Part shown: in pieces, positions 52,068 to 62,966 of the stretch
Layout of the letters: every line of letters starts with the position of its first letter
Position numbering within the stretch: position 1 is the first letter of the stretch
Source: Clostridiaceae bacterium
GTDB lineage: Bacteria; Bacillota; Clostridia; Lachnospirales; Lachnospiraceae
Direction of reading: 5' to 3'
Assembly (NCBI GenBank): GCA_009911065.1
Contig: QXWR01000027.1
Coordinates: 1-64,000 of the forward strand
DNA length: 64,000 nucleotides
Program-made: the position numbers and the translations under genes
The notes under the pieces: model-generated
The model's database searches: none
The model's input: the letters and a program-made list of their open reading frames with translations, nothing else
What the model was told of the DNA's origin: nothing

Positions 52068-52108
52068 CCAGGAAACAGCCACAAAGTTGATTTGTGGCTG
52101 TTTCCTGG
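52068..52108 (-). terminator. Strong stem-loop between dnaK and dnaJ
   Basis: The arms 52068-52085 and 52091-52108 are perfectly complementary over 18 bp with a 5-base loop (CCAGGAAACAGCCACAAA on one side). On the minus strand it is followed by GGGGGCTTTTTGGG, a partial T tract. It could be a leaky terminator or an RNA-stabilising processing element that lowers dnaJ relative to dnaK. Confidence 0.65.
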
Positions 52109-52163
52109 CACAGGGCCTTTACTGACTGCACCAGCCTTTTTTGCGCGATCCGCTTTCTGCGTC

Positions 52164-54734
<2,571 letters not shown>

Positions 54735-54738
<4 letters not shown>

Positions 54739-55781
54739 CCTTCCTCATCGTCCTTGTCATGTTTAAATGTGGCGTCCAGCTGCCGCATCAGATGTCTTAG
54801 CGTATTAAGCACTTTCTCATAGTCCATCCGTTTGGGTCCGATGACTCCAATAGTTCCCCGGATGCCCTCTCCCAGTTCATAATTGGCTGTAACCACACTA
54901 CAGTCTTTCATAGACTGCACTGGCGTCTCTTCACCAATATATACCTGAATGCCATTGTCCTCCTGAGAACGATTCACATCCTGAACCAACTCCTGAAGCA
55001 TCTCTTTTTGTTCCAGTGTACGAATCAGCTGGCTGGCTTTCTGCCCGTCACTTAACTCCGGATACTTAAATATATTAGTAGCGCCGCTGGTATAAATGGG
55101 CAAATCCTCTTCTGACTGAATCACCGCCGCCACCTCTCCCAGCACCAGATCGATGACCTGACCGTGGATTCCCGCCTGCTCCTTCAGACGGCTGATCACT
55201 CCCAGATTAATCTCATCAATGGTCAGTCCGTTTAAACTGCTGTTTAACATAATGTTTAAATTCAGCATCTCTTCCGGACGAATCTCTTCCTGAATATCAA
55301 TTACTTTATTGCGGATCAAATTTCCTTCCACCACGGTAACTACCAGAAGCTTATGAGGGTCCATCAAGGAAAGCTGAATAAACTTTAACTTGTTATGATG
55401 GTACTGAGGACCGCTGATCATAGCCGCATAATTGGTATCCTTTGCCAAAAGCTGGGCCAGCTTCTTTAAAACCAGTTCCACCCGGTCTACCCGCTTGATC
55501 ATCAGCGCCTTGACCTCTGTCACTTCCTGCTCCTTCTCCTGCATAATCCGGTCCACATAAAACCGGTAGCCCTTGTCAGAAGGGATTCTTCCGGCAGAAG
55601 TATGGGGCTGCACAATGTAACCCATCTCCTCCAGATCGGACATCTCATTGCGGATGGTCGCAGAACTTAGCTGAATATCCGTATACTTGGAAATCGTCCT
55701 GGACCCCACTGGCTCCCCGGTCTCCAAATATGTCTTGATGATTGCTTTCAATATGGTAACTTTTCGATCATCCAGCTCCAT
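54735..55781 (-). CDS. hrcA: Heat-inducible transcription repressor HrcA
   Basis: The 348-aa product has an N-terminal winged helix (RKVTILKAIIKTYLETGEPVGS, SSATIRNEMSDLEEMGY) and an HrcA core (PHTSAGRIPSDKGYRFYVD). It represses this operon by binding the CIRCE site upstream; GroE normally assists its folding. First gene of hrcA-grpE-dnaK-dnaJ. Confidence 0.96.
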
Positions 55782-55805
55782 AGGCGGCCTCCGTTTCTTC
55801 GCTTG

Positions 55806-55832
55806 TTAGCACTCGTCACATAAGAGTGCTAA
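55806..55832 (-). promoter_or_regulatory. CIRCE operator
   Basis: A perfect TTAGCACTC - 9 bases - GAGTGCTAA palindrome (arms 55806-55814 and 55824-55832), the HrcA binding site, located in the 5' leader of hrcA. Confidence 0.97.
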
Positions 55833-55844
55833 CATTCTGTGAAT

Positions 55845-55873
55845 AATATACTTTACAGATTGCTATTTGTCAA
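55845..55873 (-). promoter_or_regulatory. Sigma-A type promoter of the hrcA operon
   Basis: TTGACA (55868-55873) and TATATT (55845-55850) spaced by 17 bases on the minus strand, directly upstream of CIRCE, so HrcA blocks transcription at or just after initiation. Confidence 0.85.
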
Positions 55874-55942
55874 GTGGTTTTCAATAAAAACTTTCAGAAC
55901 ATACCAATTAAAAGGCGATTTGGGACAATTTTTCCATATATA

Positions 55943-55971
55943 TTGACCATTTAACAATTTTGTAATATAAT
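55943..55971 (+). promoter_or_regulatory. Promoter of the first 3D-domain gene
   Basis: TTGACC (55943-55948) and TATAAT (55966-55971) spaced by 17 bases, 57 bases before the start codon and divergent from the hrcA promoter. Confidence 0.8.
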
Positions 55972-56027
55972 GGACTTGTATCATTATTGTAACATTATTT
56001 ATTTTATCAGAATGTGAGGTGATTATT

Positions 56028-56684
56028 ATGTACTCTGTTCAAAACAGAAGAAAAACAGCAGTTTATATAATTTCCACAGCATTATTGTGGTTCTTTGTCT
56101 TTGGCTTCACTGCCTGGGGCGCAGAGGTGCGGGTAAGCGCCAATTCGTCAAATGCTCCGGTTCACACAGTAGAGGCCAGAGAAACATCTAAAAATGCACT
56201 TGTTGTCACCGCTCCCGACGGACTGAACGACTCTGAACCAGTTTCGGCTCCCATAAGCCCGGATAACGTCCAGGAGAGCCACACTGTCAGCAGTCTTTCC
56301 GCTCCTGGTGAAACTGCCTCTTTGGCGTCATTAGGTCCTTATTACGCCAATATGAAGCCCACAGCGCCTGCAATACAGGACAATGGTCCCAAAAAGGATG
56401 CTTCTCTTGGTATGTTTGTCACAACTGGTTACTGCACCTGTGAATTATGTTCCGGCGGCTATGGCCTGACCTATTCGGGAACCGTTCCAAAAGCCTCCCA
56501 CACGATTTCTGCCGATATTTCGCTTTTCCCCATTGGCACCCGGCTGATGATTGGTGATGTCACCTATACTGTGGAGGATATCGGAACCAATGTAGTGGGC
56601 AACCACATTGATATTTTCTACGATAATCACGAAGACGCCATGGCCCATGGACGGCAAATGCTGGAAGTCTTTACGGTAAAATAA
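56028..56684 (+). CDS. Secreted 3D-domain protein
   Basis: The 218-aa product has a signal peptide (hydrophobic stretch about 13-29, probable cleavage after WGA). A low-complexity Ser/Pro/Ala linker follows, then a C-terminal 3D domain (about 125-218) with its three Asp-containing motifs (ISADIS, VEDIGT, HIDIFYD) and a TGYCTCELCSGG motif. The 3D domain is shared with Rpf/MltA-like wall enzymes that cleave peptidoglycan. ATG 56028 follows GAGGTGATTATT; the GTG at 56019 lies in that site. Confidence 0.9.
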   Translation: MYSVQNRRKTAVYIISTALLWFFVFGFTAWGAEVRVSANSSNAPVHTVEARETSKNALVVTAPDGLNDSEPVSAPISPDNVQESHTVSSLSAPGETASLASLGPYYANMKPTAPAIQDNGPKKDASLGMFVTTGYCTCELCSGGYGLTYSGTVPKASHTISADISLFPIGTRLMIGDVTYTVEDIGTNVVGNHIDIFYDNHEDAMAHGRQMLEVFTVK

Positions 56685-56704
56685 CTTACATATTAGAAAA
56701 CTTG

Positions 56705-56735
56705 ACGGATATCTCCCGGAGGTATCCGTTTTATT
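56705..56735 (+). terminator. Terminator after the first 3D-domain gene
   Basis: ACGGATA and TATCCGT (56705-56711, 56723-56729), extended by internal CTCCCGGAG pairing, followed by TTTATT. Confidence 0.75.
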
Positions 56736-56856
56736 ATGCTTTTTTTCATAAAAAAAATCCCTCTCTGAAAAACATGTTCATATATTACGTTTTTGTTACA
56801 TACATTTAAAGTGTATGAATTTTTTATTTCGTTTTAAAACAGAAAGGAGCAATTTT

Positions 56857-57732
56857 ATGTTAAAAAGTAAATCCCTATGGGCTTGTTTCATACTGATGAT
56901 TTTGCTGTTACAAGGAAGCGCCGTAACAATCTATGCCAAACCAATCAGCGGTTATTCCAATGCTGCAGAGCAATCTTATGTTTCTGCTGCCAACAATGTT
57001 TCTGTTGCCAGTGATGTTTTTGCTTCCAACGATGCCTCTGTTACCGACGATACTTCTTTCCCCAGCAATACTTCCGCCGCCAACCATACATCCGCAATCG
57101 ACAATGTTTCTGCTTCCAATAATACTTCTACCATCAGCAATATTTCTTCCACCAACGATACTTCTGTGGCCGACAATACTTCCACCGCCGAAAATCTTTC
57201 CACCGCCAACCATACTTCTGTCACCAACCATGCCTCTGTCACCGAAAATACTTCCACCACCGGAAATCTTCTCGCCACCAGCACTGCTTCCACCATCAAC
57301 GATACTTCCGCCGTCAAGGATACTCTTGCTGCCAACAATACTTCTGCCATCAACGATACTTCTGCTACCAACGATACACCTGCTTCCAAAGAGGAAATCC
57401 AGACCCCGCAGGAAGCCAAACCAGCAAACAGCCAGCCAAAATCCTTGGGAACCTTCCGCACTACCGGATACTGCCCCTGTTCCCGCTGTTCCGGAAAATG
57501 GGGCAAGCGCACCAGCACCGGCGCCATTCCCCAATCCGGCCATACGGTTGCCGTAGACCCGCGAGTTATTCCCTATGGCACAAAACTGATGATCAATGGT
57601 ACGGTTTACACTGCCGAAGACTGTGGCGGCGGCGTAAAAGGCAAACATATTGATATTTATTACGATACCCATTCTCAAGCCACACGGCATGGCAGCCGCT
57701 CTGCAGAAGTATTTCTGGTGCCAATCCAGTAG
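56857..57732 (+). CDS. Secreted 3D-domain protein with hexapeptide repeat linker
   Basis: The 291-aa product has a signal peptide (about 1-26, ending IYA) and a long linker of 22 hexapeptide units (residues about 43-174; pattern S-[AVT]-x-N-[DNH]-T). A Pro/Gln-rich hinge leads to a C-terminal 3D domain (about 195-291) with TGYCPCSRCSGKWG and Asp motifs (VAVDPR, AEDCGG, HIDIYYD). ATG 56857 follows AAAGGAG. The linker is wall-spanning in character; the domain is probably a peptidoglycan hydrolase module. Paralogue of the gene upstream. Confidence 0.9.
   Translation: MLKSKSLWACFILMILLLQGSAVTIYAKPISGYSNAAEQSYVSAANNVSVASDVFASNDASVTDDTSFPSNTSAANHTSAIDNVSASNNTSTISNISSTNDTSVADNTSTAENLSTANHTSVTNHASVTENTSTTGNLLATSTASTINDTSAVKDTLAANNTSAINDTSATNDTPASKEEIQTPQEAKPANSQPKSLGTFRTTGYCPCSRCSGKWGKRTSTGAIPQSGHTVAVDPRVIPYGTKLMINGTVYTAEDCGGGVKGKHIDIYYDTHSQATRHGSRSAEVFLVPIQ
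56983..57378 (+). repeat. 18-bp coding minisatellite (22 hexapeptide units)
   Basis: Within the second 3D-domain gene, units of 18 bp such as AACGATACTTCTGCCATC recur in frame. Units differ by a few bases; the repeat may expand or contract by slippage without changing the frame. Confidence 0.85.
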
Positions 57733-57746
57733 GAAATATTTTTTCG

Positions 57747-57774
57747 CAAAAAGAGGAGGATTTACTCCTCCTCT
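57747..57774 (-). terminator. Terminator shared by argH and the 3D-domain gene
   Basis: The stem AGAGGAGGA / TCCTCCTCT (57752-57760, 57766-57774) with TTTTTGCG on the minus strand. It overlaps the last codons of argH (Glu-Glu-Glu-stop) and can also stop plus-strand transcripts. Confidence 0.85.
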
Positions 57775-59138
57775 AACCTCTTTTTATAAGATTCAATGGC
57801 CTGTTTCATCGCCTCCTGCCCCGGCGCTCCAACCGTGAGGCGTTTTTCCACACAGGCTTTCATGCTGACTGCCTCATAAATATCCGAATCAAACACCGGA
57901 CTGATCTGACGAAATTCATCCAGAGGCAATTCATCCAGCCCGATTCCCTTTTCCAGACACCGCAGCACCAACTGCCCCACAATTCCATGGGCATCCCGGA
58001 AAGGAACGCCTCTGCTGACCAGGTAATCCGCTGCGTCTGTAGCATTGGTAAATCCTTTTTTGGCGCTGGCTTCCATAACATCCTTCCGGAAAACCATGGA
58101 AGCCACCATTCCCGTAAACAAAGCCAGACTGCTCTTTACCGTGTCAATGGCGTCAAAGGTCAGTTCCTTGTCTTCCTGCATATCCTTGTTGTAAGCAAGA
58201 GGCAGACCTTTCATCGTGGTAAGAAGCCCCATAAGCGCCCCATAAACTCGTCCGGTTTTACCGCGAACCAGCTCTGCAATATCCGGATTCTTCTTTTGAG
58301 GCATAATGCTGCTGCCAGTGCTATAACCGTCGTCCAGCTCCACAAACTGGTATTCATTGGAATTCCAGATAATGATTTCTTCTGAAAACCGACTTAAATG
58401 CATGGACAAAATGGACAGAGCTGACAATAGCTCAATCACATAATCCCGGTCCGCCACGGAATCCATACTGTTTAGGGACGGGCCGGAAAATCCCAGCAAG
58501 GAAGCGCTGTAAGCCCGGTCCAAAGGATAGGTGGTGCCAGCTAAAGCGCCGGAACCTAAAGGACAAGTATTCATTCTCTCCCGGATACTTCTAAGCCTTT
58601 CCCGGTCTCTGGAAAACATCTCAAAATATGCTCCCATGTGATGAGCAAGCGTAATGGGCTGGGCTTTCTGCAAATGGGTAAATCCAGGCATGTAGGTGTC
58701 CAGATTTTCCTCCATTATTCCAAGCAATGTTTCCAGCAAAGCTTTCAAAAGACGGTCCAGCTCTCCAATTTCATCTCTGCAGTAAAGCTTCATATCCAGG
58801 GCCACCTGATCGTTACGGCTGCGTCCTGTGTGCAGCCGCTTTCCGGCCTCTCCGATTCTCTCAATAAGATTTGCCTCCACAAAAGAATGAATATCCTCAT
58901 ATTCTGGCGAAAACTCCAGCTTACAGGCCTCCACATCGGCCAAAATCCCAGAAAGACCATTTACAATGGCTTCCCTGTCCTCTTCAGTAACAATTCCCTG
59001 TCTGGCCAGCATAGTCACATGGGCTATGCTTCCCTCAATATCCTGTCGGTACAATCTTTGATCAAACGATAAAGATTCATTAAAATTATGCACCAGCTGA
59101 TTTTCTTCTTTTGTAAAACGTCCGCCCCAAAGCTTCAT
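57762..59138 (-). CDS. argH: Argininosuccinate lyase
   Basis: The 458-aa product is the last enzyme of arginine synthesis (argininosuccinate to arginine + fumarate). Hallmarks: MKLWGGRF start, HTGRSRNDQVALD and the fumarate-lyase signature GSSIMPQKKNPD. The full length is standard. The start overlaps the end of the YfhO gene (ATGA), an odd translational coupling between biosynthesis and a surface-modification gene. Confidence 0.97.
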   Translation of the reverse strand: MKLWGGRFTKEENQLVHNFNESLSFDQRLYRQDIEGSIAHVTMLARQGIVTEEDREAIVNGLSGILADVEACKLEFSPEYEDIHSFVEANLIERIGEAGKRLHTGRSRNDQVALDMKLYCRDEIGELDRLLKALLETLLGIMEENLDTYMPGFTHLQKAQPITLAHHMGAYFEMFSRDRERLRSIRERMNTCPLGSGALAGTTYPLDRAYSASLLGFSGPSLNSMDSVADRDYVIELLSALSILSMHLSRFSEEIIIWNSNEYQFVELDDGYSTGSSIMPQKKNPDIAELVRGKTGRVYGALMGLLTTMKGLPLAYNKDMQEDKELTFDAIDTVKSSLALFTGMVASMVFRKDVMEASAKKGFTNATDAADYLVSRGVPFRDAHGIVGQLVLRCLEKGIGLDELPLDEFRQISPVFDSDIYEAVSMKACVEKRLTVGAPGQEAMKQAIESYKKRLEEE

Positions 59139-62100
59139 TCGATTCTCTCTCCTTGTTCTGTATTTTCACTCCAAACCGTCCTGTCTGTGCCATCCTCTTC
59201 TTCGTTTCTCTCATTCCTGTTGTCACGGATGTCTGCCGGATCTTCCTCTTCACCGCCTGTTTCCCACATGCGGCTTTCTTCTCCTTGGCTGCTTTCCCCA
59301 TCTTCACAGCTCTCTTCTGACTCCAGCTCCCACTCATCCTCCTCTTCCTCATCCAGTTCCCATTGTCTTTTCCTTTTTCTCCAAAACCAGCTTGCCGTCT
59401 CCACAAGCACAAGAGCCACAAGGCATCCGGCGCTAATCCGTCTGCCCTCTGTCAAACCTTTCGGCTGGTAAGTCATGGAAATTTCATGCTCCCCCTGTTC
59501 CAGTTCCACTCCAATAAAAGCATCCAAAATCTTCTCCGTATCCTGTCTCTCCCCGTCTACCTGAACCGTCCAGCCTTCATCAAATGGAATTGTCGTCATC
59601 ATGGTACCCCCATTTGGGGTGAAAATGGTTCCTTCCAGCTGTGTTTCCTGCCAGCTGGTCAGCTCCCATGGATTCTTGGAAAGCTTTTCATATGCCTGAA
59701 TCAGTCCGGTATCCGAAAAACGGTACACATCTGCCCATATGCCGTCCACGGCTCCTTCTGCGGTCAGAGTCACTTCCTCCTCTGCCACACAATACCCCAA
59801 ATCCAGCAAATACCCCCGATCTACATTGTTGAAATTCTTTGTTCCCTTCCAGGTGGACACGGTTACTTTTTCTGCCTTTTTCTGACCTACATAAGCGTAG
59901 TATTCCCCGCTTTCCTCTGGACGGAAAGTCAGATTCTGTCCGGATACAGACACATCCATCACCATATTCAGGACCGGGTCCGCACCAACGCTGCGCACAA
60001 GAGCATTCTGCACATCCACCGGATTGCCAAGCTCCTGTTCCCATTGATCAAGAAACTTCTCCGGAATCATCATTCCCAAAGGCAGCGTATACAGATTCTC
60101 GTACAGAGACGTGTCTCCTTCTCTTGCCACAAATTCCCGGATTCCCGTGTCTTCCGGGTCTTCTGAATAAATTCCATACTTGACAGACAAAAGCATGTCC
60201 ACCAAAGGCGTACTGCCGGTAATGCTGTAAGCATTGGTAGAGCTTTCACATCCAAGCCGTTTAAACAGTTTGGTCAAATCTGCATTGGCTGTGGAAGAAA
60301 ACAGCGATACAGAAGGAAAATTCATCCAGGCCCCGTCATTTTTTGTCTTCCGCGTTACTTTTTCCACCCGGAAGAAGGTCTGGGCCGGAAGAATCAACTC
60401 CATCAACTTATTTACAGAAGCATTGTCATTCGTATATGCCGTGCGGCTGGTGGTGGTCACACTGGTTACAGACGTATTCACAGCCGCTTCAATGGAAACC
60501 AGGACCAGGGCAAATAAAACCACCCTGCTTTTTCTGCCTCCCTTCTGGTGCATCCACACAGCTCCCAAATAAAGAGCCAGAAACAAAATCGCCACATAAA
60601 ACACCACAAAATGAAAATGTTCCTGGTCTACCAGCTTTTCTGCCAGCACCACAAACCCAACTGCTCCCCAAAACGCCAGCACCACATGCCGCCAGGGAGT
60701 ATCCGAAAGATGAAGATATGCCTTACAGCACATAACCAGCACCAGGAAAATATAAATATACGACTGTCTGCAGGGAAGACTGTTGGGAAAATGAAATCCG
60801 TGCCAGACAAAGTTCAGTACATTTACAGAAAAGCTGGCAAAGAAAAAGAGTACCAGCAAACCATACACTGCCTTTTCTTTCCAGGAAATCTTTTTTGCCG
60901 CCATATAAAGAGGCAGAAACAAAAACACTGCCACCCCACAGTATAGGTTTGGCCAATGTCCCAGACCAATTTCCGTTTCCACATTTCCAATATGCCGCGC
61001 TGCCATATCCACAATGGAAAAATAAGGCTCCTGCAGCTTTGGGAAATCAAATTTTCCAGATGCAGTCATCATCAAAGCATGGATTTCCGGCAGCAAAACA
61101 AGCGCTGCCAACCCTCCTGCCAACAGTGAATACAATCCAAAACCAAAAAAGCGGCTGATCAGCTTTTCCCATGTCATCTCCCGTTCCATCACCAGAAGCG
61201 CTATGAAATATAGAATCATAAAAATGCAGGTCATGATGGAAATATAATAATTGGAAAGAATGGAAATTCCCAATGTGACACAGTATAAAAGTCCTTTTCC
61301 CGACCGGACCAGCCGCTCCAGCCCCAGCATAATCAAGGGAAACAAGACAATACAATCCAGCCACATAATGTTCCAGCTGTATGCCGCCATATATCCGGAC
61401 AACGCATAAAACACTGCAAAAAAGGCAATTCCAAAGTTTGAGCTTTCACAATGTTTCTGAAGATAATAAGCCATGGAAAGGCCGGAAAGCCCGATCTTCA
61501 ACACAATCATGCCCGTTATAAACTCAATCACCAATCCTGCCGGACACAAAACCAGCAGCCAGTTTAAGGGGCTGGCCAAATAATAGGCATAAAGGGCAGA
61601 AAAATTCACTCCCATCCCTATGTTCCAGGTGTAAAGAAGACTTTCCCCGGTTGCCAGCTTATGACGAAACTCTGAAAAAAACGGCGCATATTGGTGGTAC
61701 AAATCGGTCCGCAAAAAAGACTGTTCTCCAAAAGGATAAATTCCTCTCTGAATAAAAATTACTAACATAATCAATACTGGCACAAAAAATGCAGCGATTC
61801 TACAATCCCCAGGCCGAATCAGGCTCAAGCTATGGCGATCTCTCTTAAAATACATTGTATCCTCATACTGCTGAGTATCTTCAAACTCTTCGCTATCCAT
61901 AAACTCTTGGCTATGTGTATATTCCGGACTGTCCGTATATTCCTGGCTATCTGCATATTCCTGGCTATCTGCATACTCCGGACTATCTGCATATTCCTGG
62001 CTATCTGCATACTCCGGACTATCCGCAGGCTCCCGGCTGTCCGTAAACTCCGGACTATCCGCATACTCTCGGCTGTCCGTAAACTCCGGACTATCCGCAG

Positions 62101-62335
62101 GTTCCCGGCTGTCTGCATCCTCCGGAAAGTCTTCTGGCTCCTTAATCTCCCAAGCGTTCTGGATTCTTCCGGATTCCGACGTCCCCTCAAACTCTCCTGT
62201 CCTCTCAAATTTCCGAGATTCCTTAGGAAAATTTTCTTTATTTAATTCTTCCCTTCTGTCGGAAGTATTTTTTTTCCCCATCATAAGTAGATCCTCTAGC
62301 TCTCTTGTTATCTGATTAATATCATCATGGGCCAT
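59135..62335 (-). CDS. YfhO-family membrane protein with repeat-rich N terminus
   Basis: The 1066-aa product has an acidic cytoplasmic N terminus of about 175 residues with 15 hexapeptide units (74-163). About a dozen membrane helices follow with the YfhO motif set (RTDLYHQYAPFFSEFRHKL, LYTWNIGMGVNFSALYAYY). There is a large extracytoplasmic part, a last helix (RRISAGCLVALVLVETASWFW) and an acidic tail (about 75 residues of Glu/Ser). In Bacillus and Listeria, YfhO transfers sugar from undecaprenyl-P-sugar to lipoteichoic acid, together with GtrA-type and CsbB-type proteins. A gtrA gene is directly upstream; a CsbB-like transferase is not in the window. Confidence 0.88.
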   Translation of the reverse strand: MAHDDINQITRELEDLLMMGKKNTSDRREELNKENFPKESRKFERTGEFEGTSESGRIQNAWEIKEPEDFPEDADSREPADSPEFTDSREYADSPEFTDSREPADSPEYADSQEYADSPEYADSQEYADSQEYTDSPEYTHSQEFMDSEEFEDTQQYEDTMYFKRDRHSLSLIRPGDCRIAAFFVPVLIMLVIFIQRGIYPFGEQSFLRTDLYHQYAPFFSEFRHKLATGESLLYTWNIGMGVNFSALYAYYLASPLNWLLVLCPAGLVIEFITGMIVLKIGLSGLSMAYYLQKHCESSNFGIAFFAVFYALSGYMAAYSWNIMWLDCIVLFPLIMLGLERLVRSGKGLLYCVTLGISILSNYYISIMTCIFMILYFIALLVMEREMTWEKLISRFFGFGLYSLLAGGLAALVLLPEIHALMMTASGKFDFPKLQEPYFSIVDMAARHIGNVETEIGLGHWPNLYCGVAVFLFLPLYMAAKKISWKEKAVYGLLVLFFFASFSVNVLNFVWHGFHFPNSLPCRQSYIYIFLVLVMCCKAYLHLSDTPWRHVVLAFWGAVGFVVLAEKLVDQEHFHFVVFYVAILFLALYLGAVWMHQKGGRKSRVVLFALVLVSIEAAVNTSVTSVTTTSRTAYTNDNASVNKLMELILPAQTFFRVEKVTRKTKNDGAWMNFPSVSLFSSTANADLTKLFKRLGCESSTNAYSITGSTPLVDMLLSVKYGIYSEDPEDTGIREFVAREGDTSLYENLYTLPLGMMIPEKFLDQWEQELGNPVDVQNALVRSVGADPVLNMVMDVSVSGQNLTFRPEESGEYYAYVGQKKAEKVTVSTWKGTKNFNNVDRGYLLDLGYCVAEEEVTLTAEGAVDGIWADVYRFSDTGLIQAYEKLSKNPWELTSWQETQLEGTIFTPNGGTMMTTIPFDEGWTVQVDGERQDTEKILDAFIGVELEQGEHEISMTYQPKGLTEGRRISAGCLVALVLVETASWFWRKRKRQWELDEEEEDEWELESEESCEDGESSQGEESRMWETGGEEEDPADIRDNRNERNEEEDGTDRTVWSENTEQGERIE
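61847..62116 (-). repeat. 18-bp coding minisatellite in the YfhO gene
   Basis: 15 in-frame units of 18 bp encode [AT]DS[RPQ]E[YFP], for example ADSPEY and ADSQEY. The first and last units are degenerate. They are pure-frame repeats in the cytoplasmic tail, absent from usual YfhO proteins. Confidence 0.9.
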
Positions 62336-62384
62336 TATCCTTGTTTCTCCTCACTTTGGAACATTTTCAAACATTTACTGTCCC

Positions 62385-62819
62385 CTAGGATGCTTGCTTC
62401 TTAAATACAAACCACTTACTGAGCACATAATTGAGCACCAGCGAAATTCCGGACACCACAACCTTGCAGATAAAGTCCTGCCGGATTCCCATACCATCCA
62501 CCATCACTACCATTGCCACCAAAGTAAACAGCCCTGTAGCCACCCGACATGCCACAAAAGGCACAAACTCTGCCCATACAGCCTTAGGTCTTAAGGCCAT
62601 GCTTCGAAACACAAACAATTTATTTGTCACAAAAGCAAACAAAACAGCAGCTGCCCAGGAACCTGCCGTAGCCATTCTGTAATCCATCCCCCATAATCGG
62701 GTAAACACTCCATAGCTGACCCAGTCTACCAAAGTCGTCAGCACACCAAAAATAAAGTAAGAAATGGTTTCGTAATTCACCAGCTTTTCCCACAGTTTGT
62801 TCCACAATTTTTTCATCAT
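62385..62819 (-). CDS. GtrA-family membrane protein
   Basis: The 144-aa product has four membrane helices and the GtrA pattern (ISYFIFGVLTTLVDWVSYGVF, FVTNKLFVFRS, LNYVLSKWFVFKK). Such proteins help move undecaprenyl-P-linked sugars across the membrane. ATG 62819 (or the next Met) follows GAGGGAGAATCGG. First gene of a unit with YfhO and argH. Confidence 0.92.
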   Translation of the reverse strand: MMKKLWNKLWEKLVNYETISYFIFGVLTTLVDWVSYGVFTRLWGMDYRMATAGSWAAAVLFAFVTNKLFVFRSMALRPKAVWAEFVPFVACRVATGLFTLVAMVVMVDGMGIRQDFICKVVVSGISLVLNYVLSKWFVFKKQAS

Positions 62820-62847
62820 CCGATTCTCCCTCTCTGTAATCTTTAAT

Positions 62848-62853
62848 ATTATA
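62848..62853 (-). promoter_or_regulatory. Probable -10 box of the gtrA unit
   Basis: TATAAT on the minus strand 28 bases before the gtrA start; the -35 region (TTTACT) is weak and overlaps the T tract of the preceding terminator. Confidence 0.45.
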
Positions 62854-62872
62854 GGGCAGGATGTCCAAAAAG

Positions 62873-62902
62873 TAAAGAGCCGGAACCTTCCTTGTTCCGG
62901 CT
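62873..62902 (-). terminator. Terminator of the aminotransferase gene
   Basis: AGCCGGAAC and GTTCCGGCT (62878-62886, 62894-62902) with CTTTACTTTTT following on the minus strand. Confidence 0.88.
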
Positions 62903-62966
62903 TTCTCCATTTTAGGTTATCGTTTTCCAAATGGGGCAAATGTTCACAAACCCTTTTTGTCTTCTC

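Noticed and set aside
56908..57690. Minus-strand Gly/Ser-rich frame of 260 aa
   Set aside because: Complement of the hexapeptide minisatellite in the 3D-domain gene; open only because of the repeat composition.
61832..62245. Plus-strand Ile/Leu-rich repeat frame of 137 aa
   Set aside because: Complement of the repeat tract in the YfhO gene.
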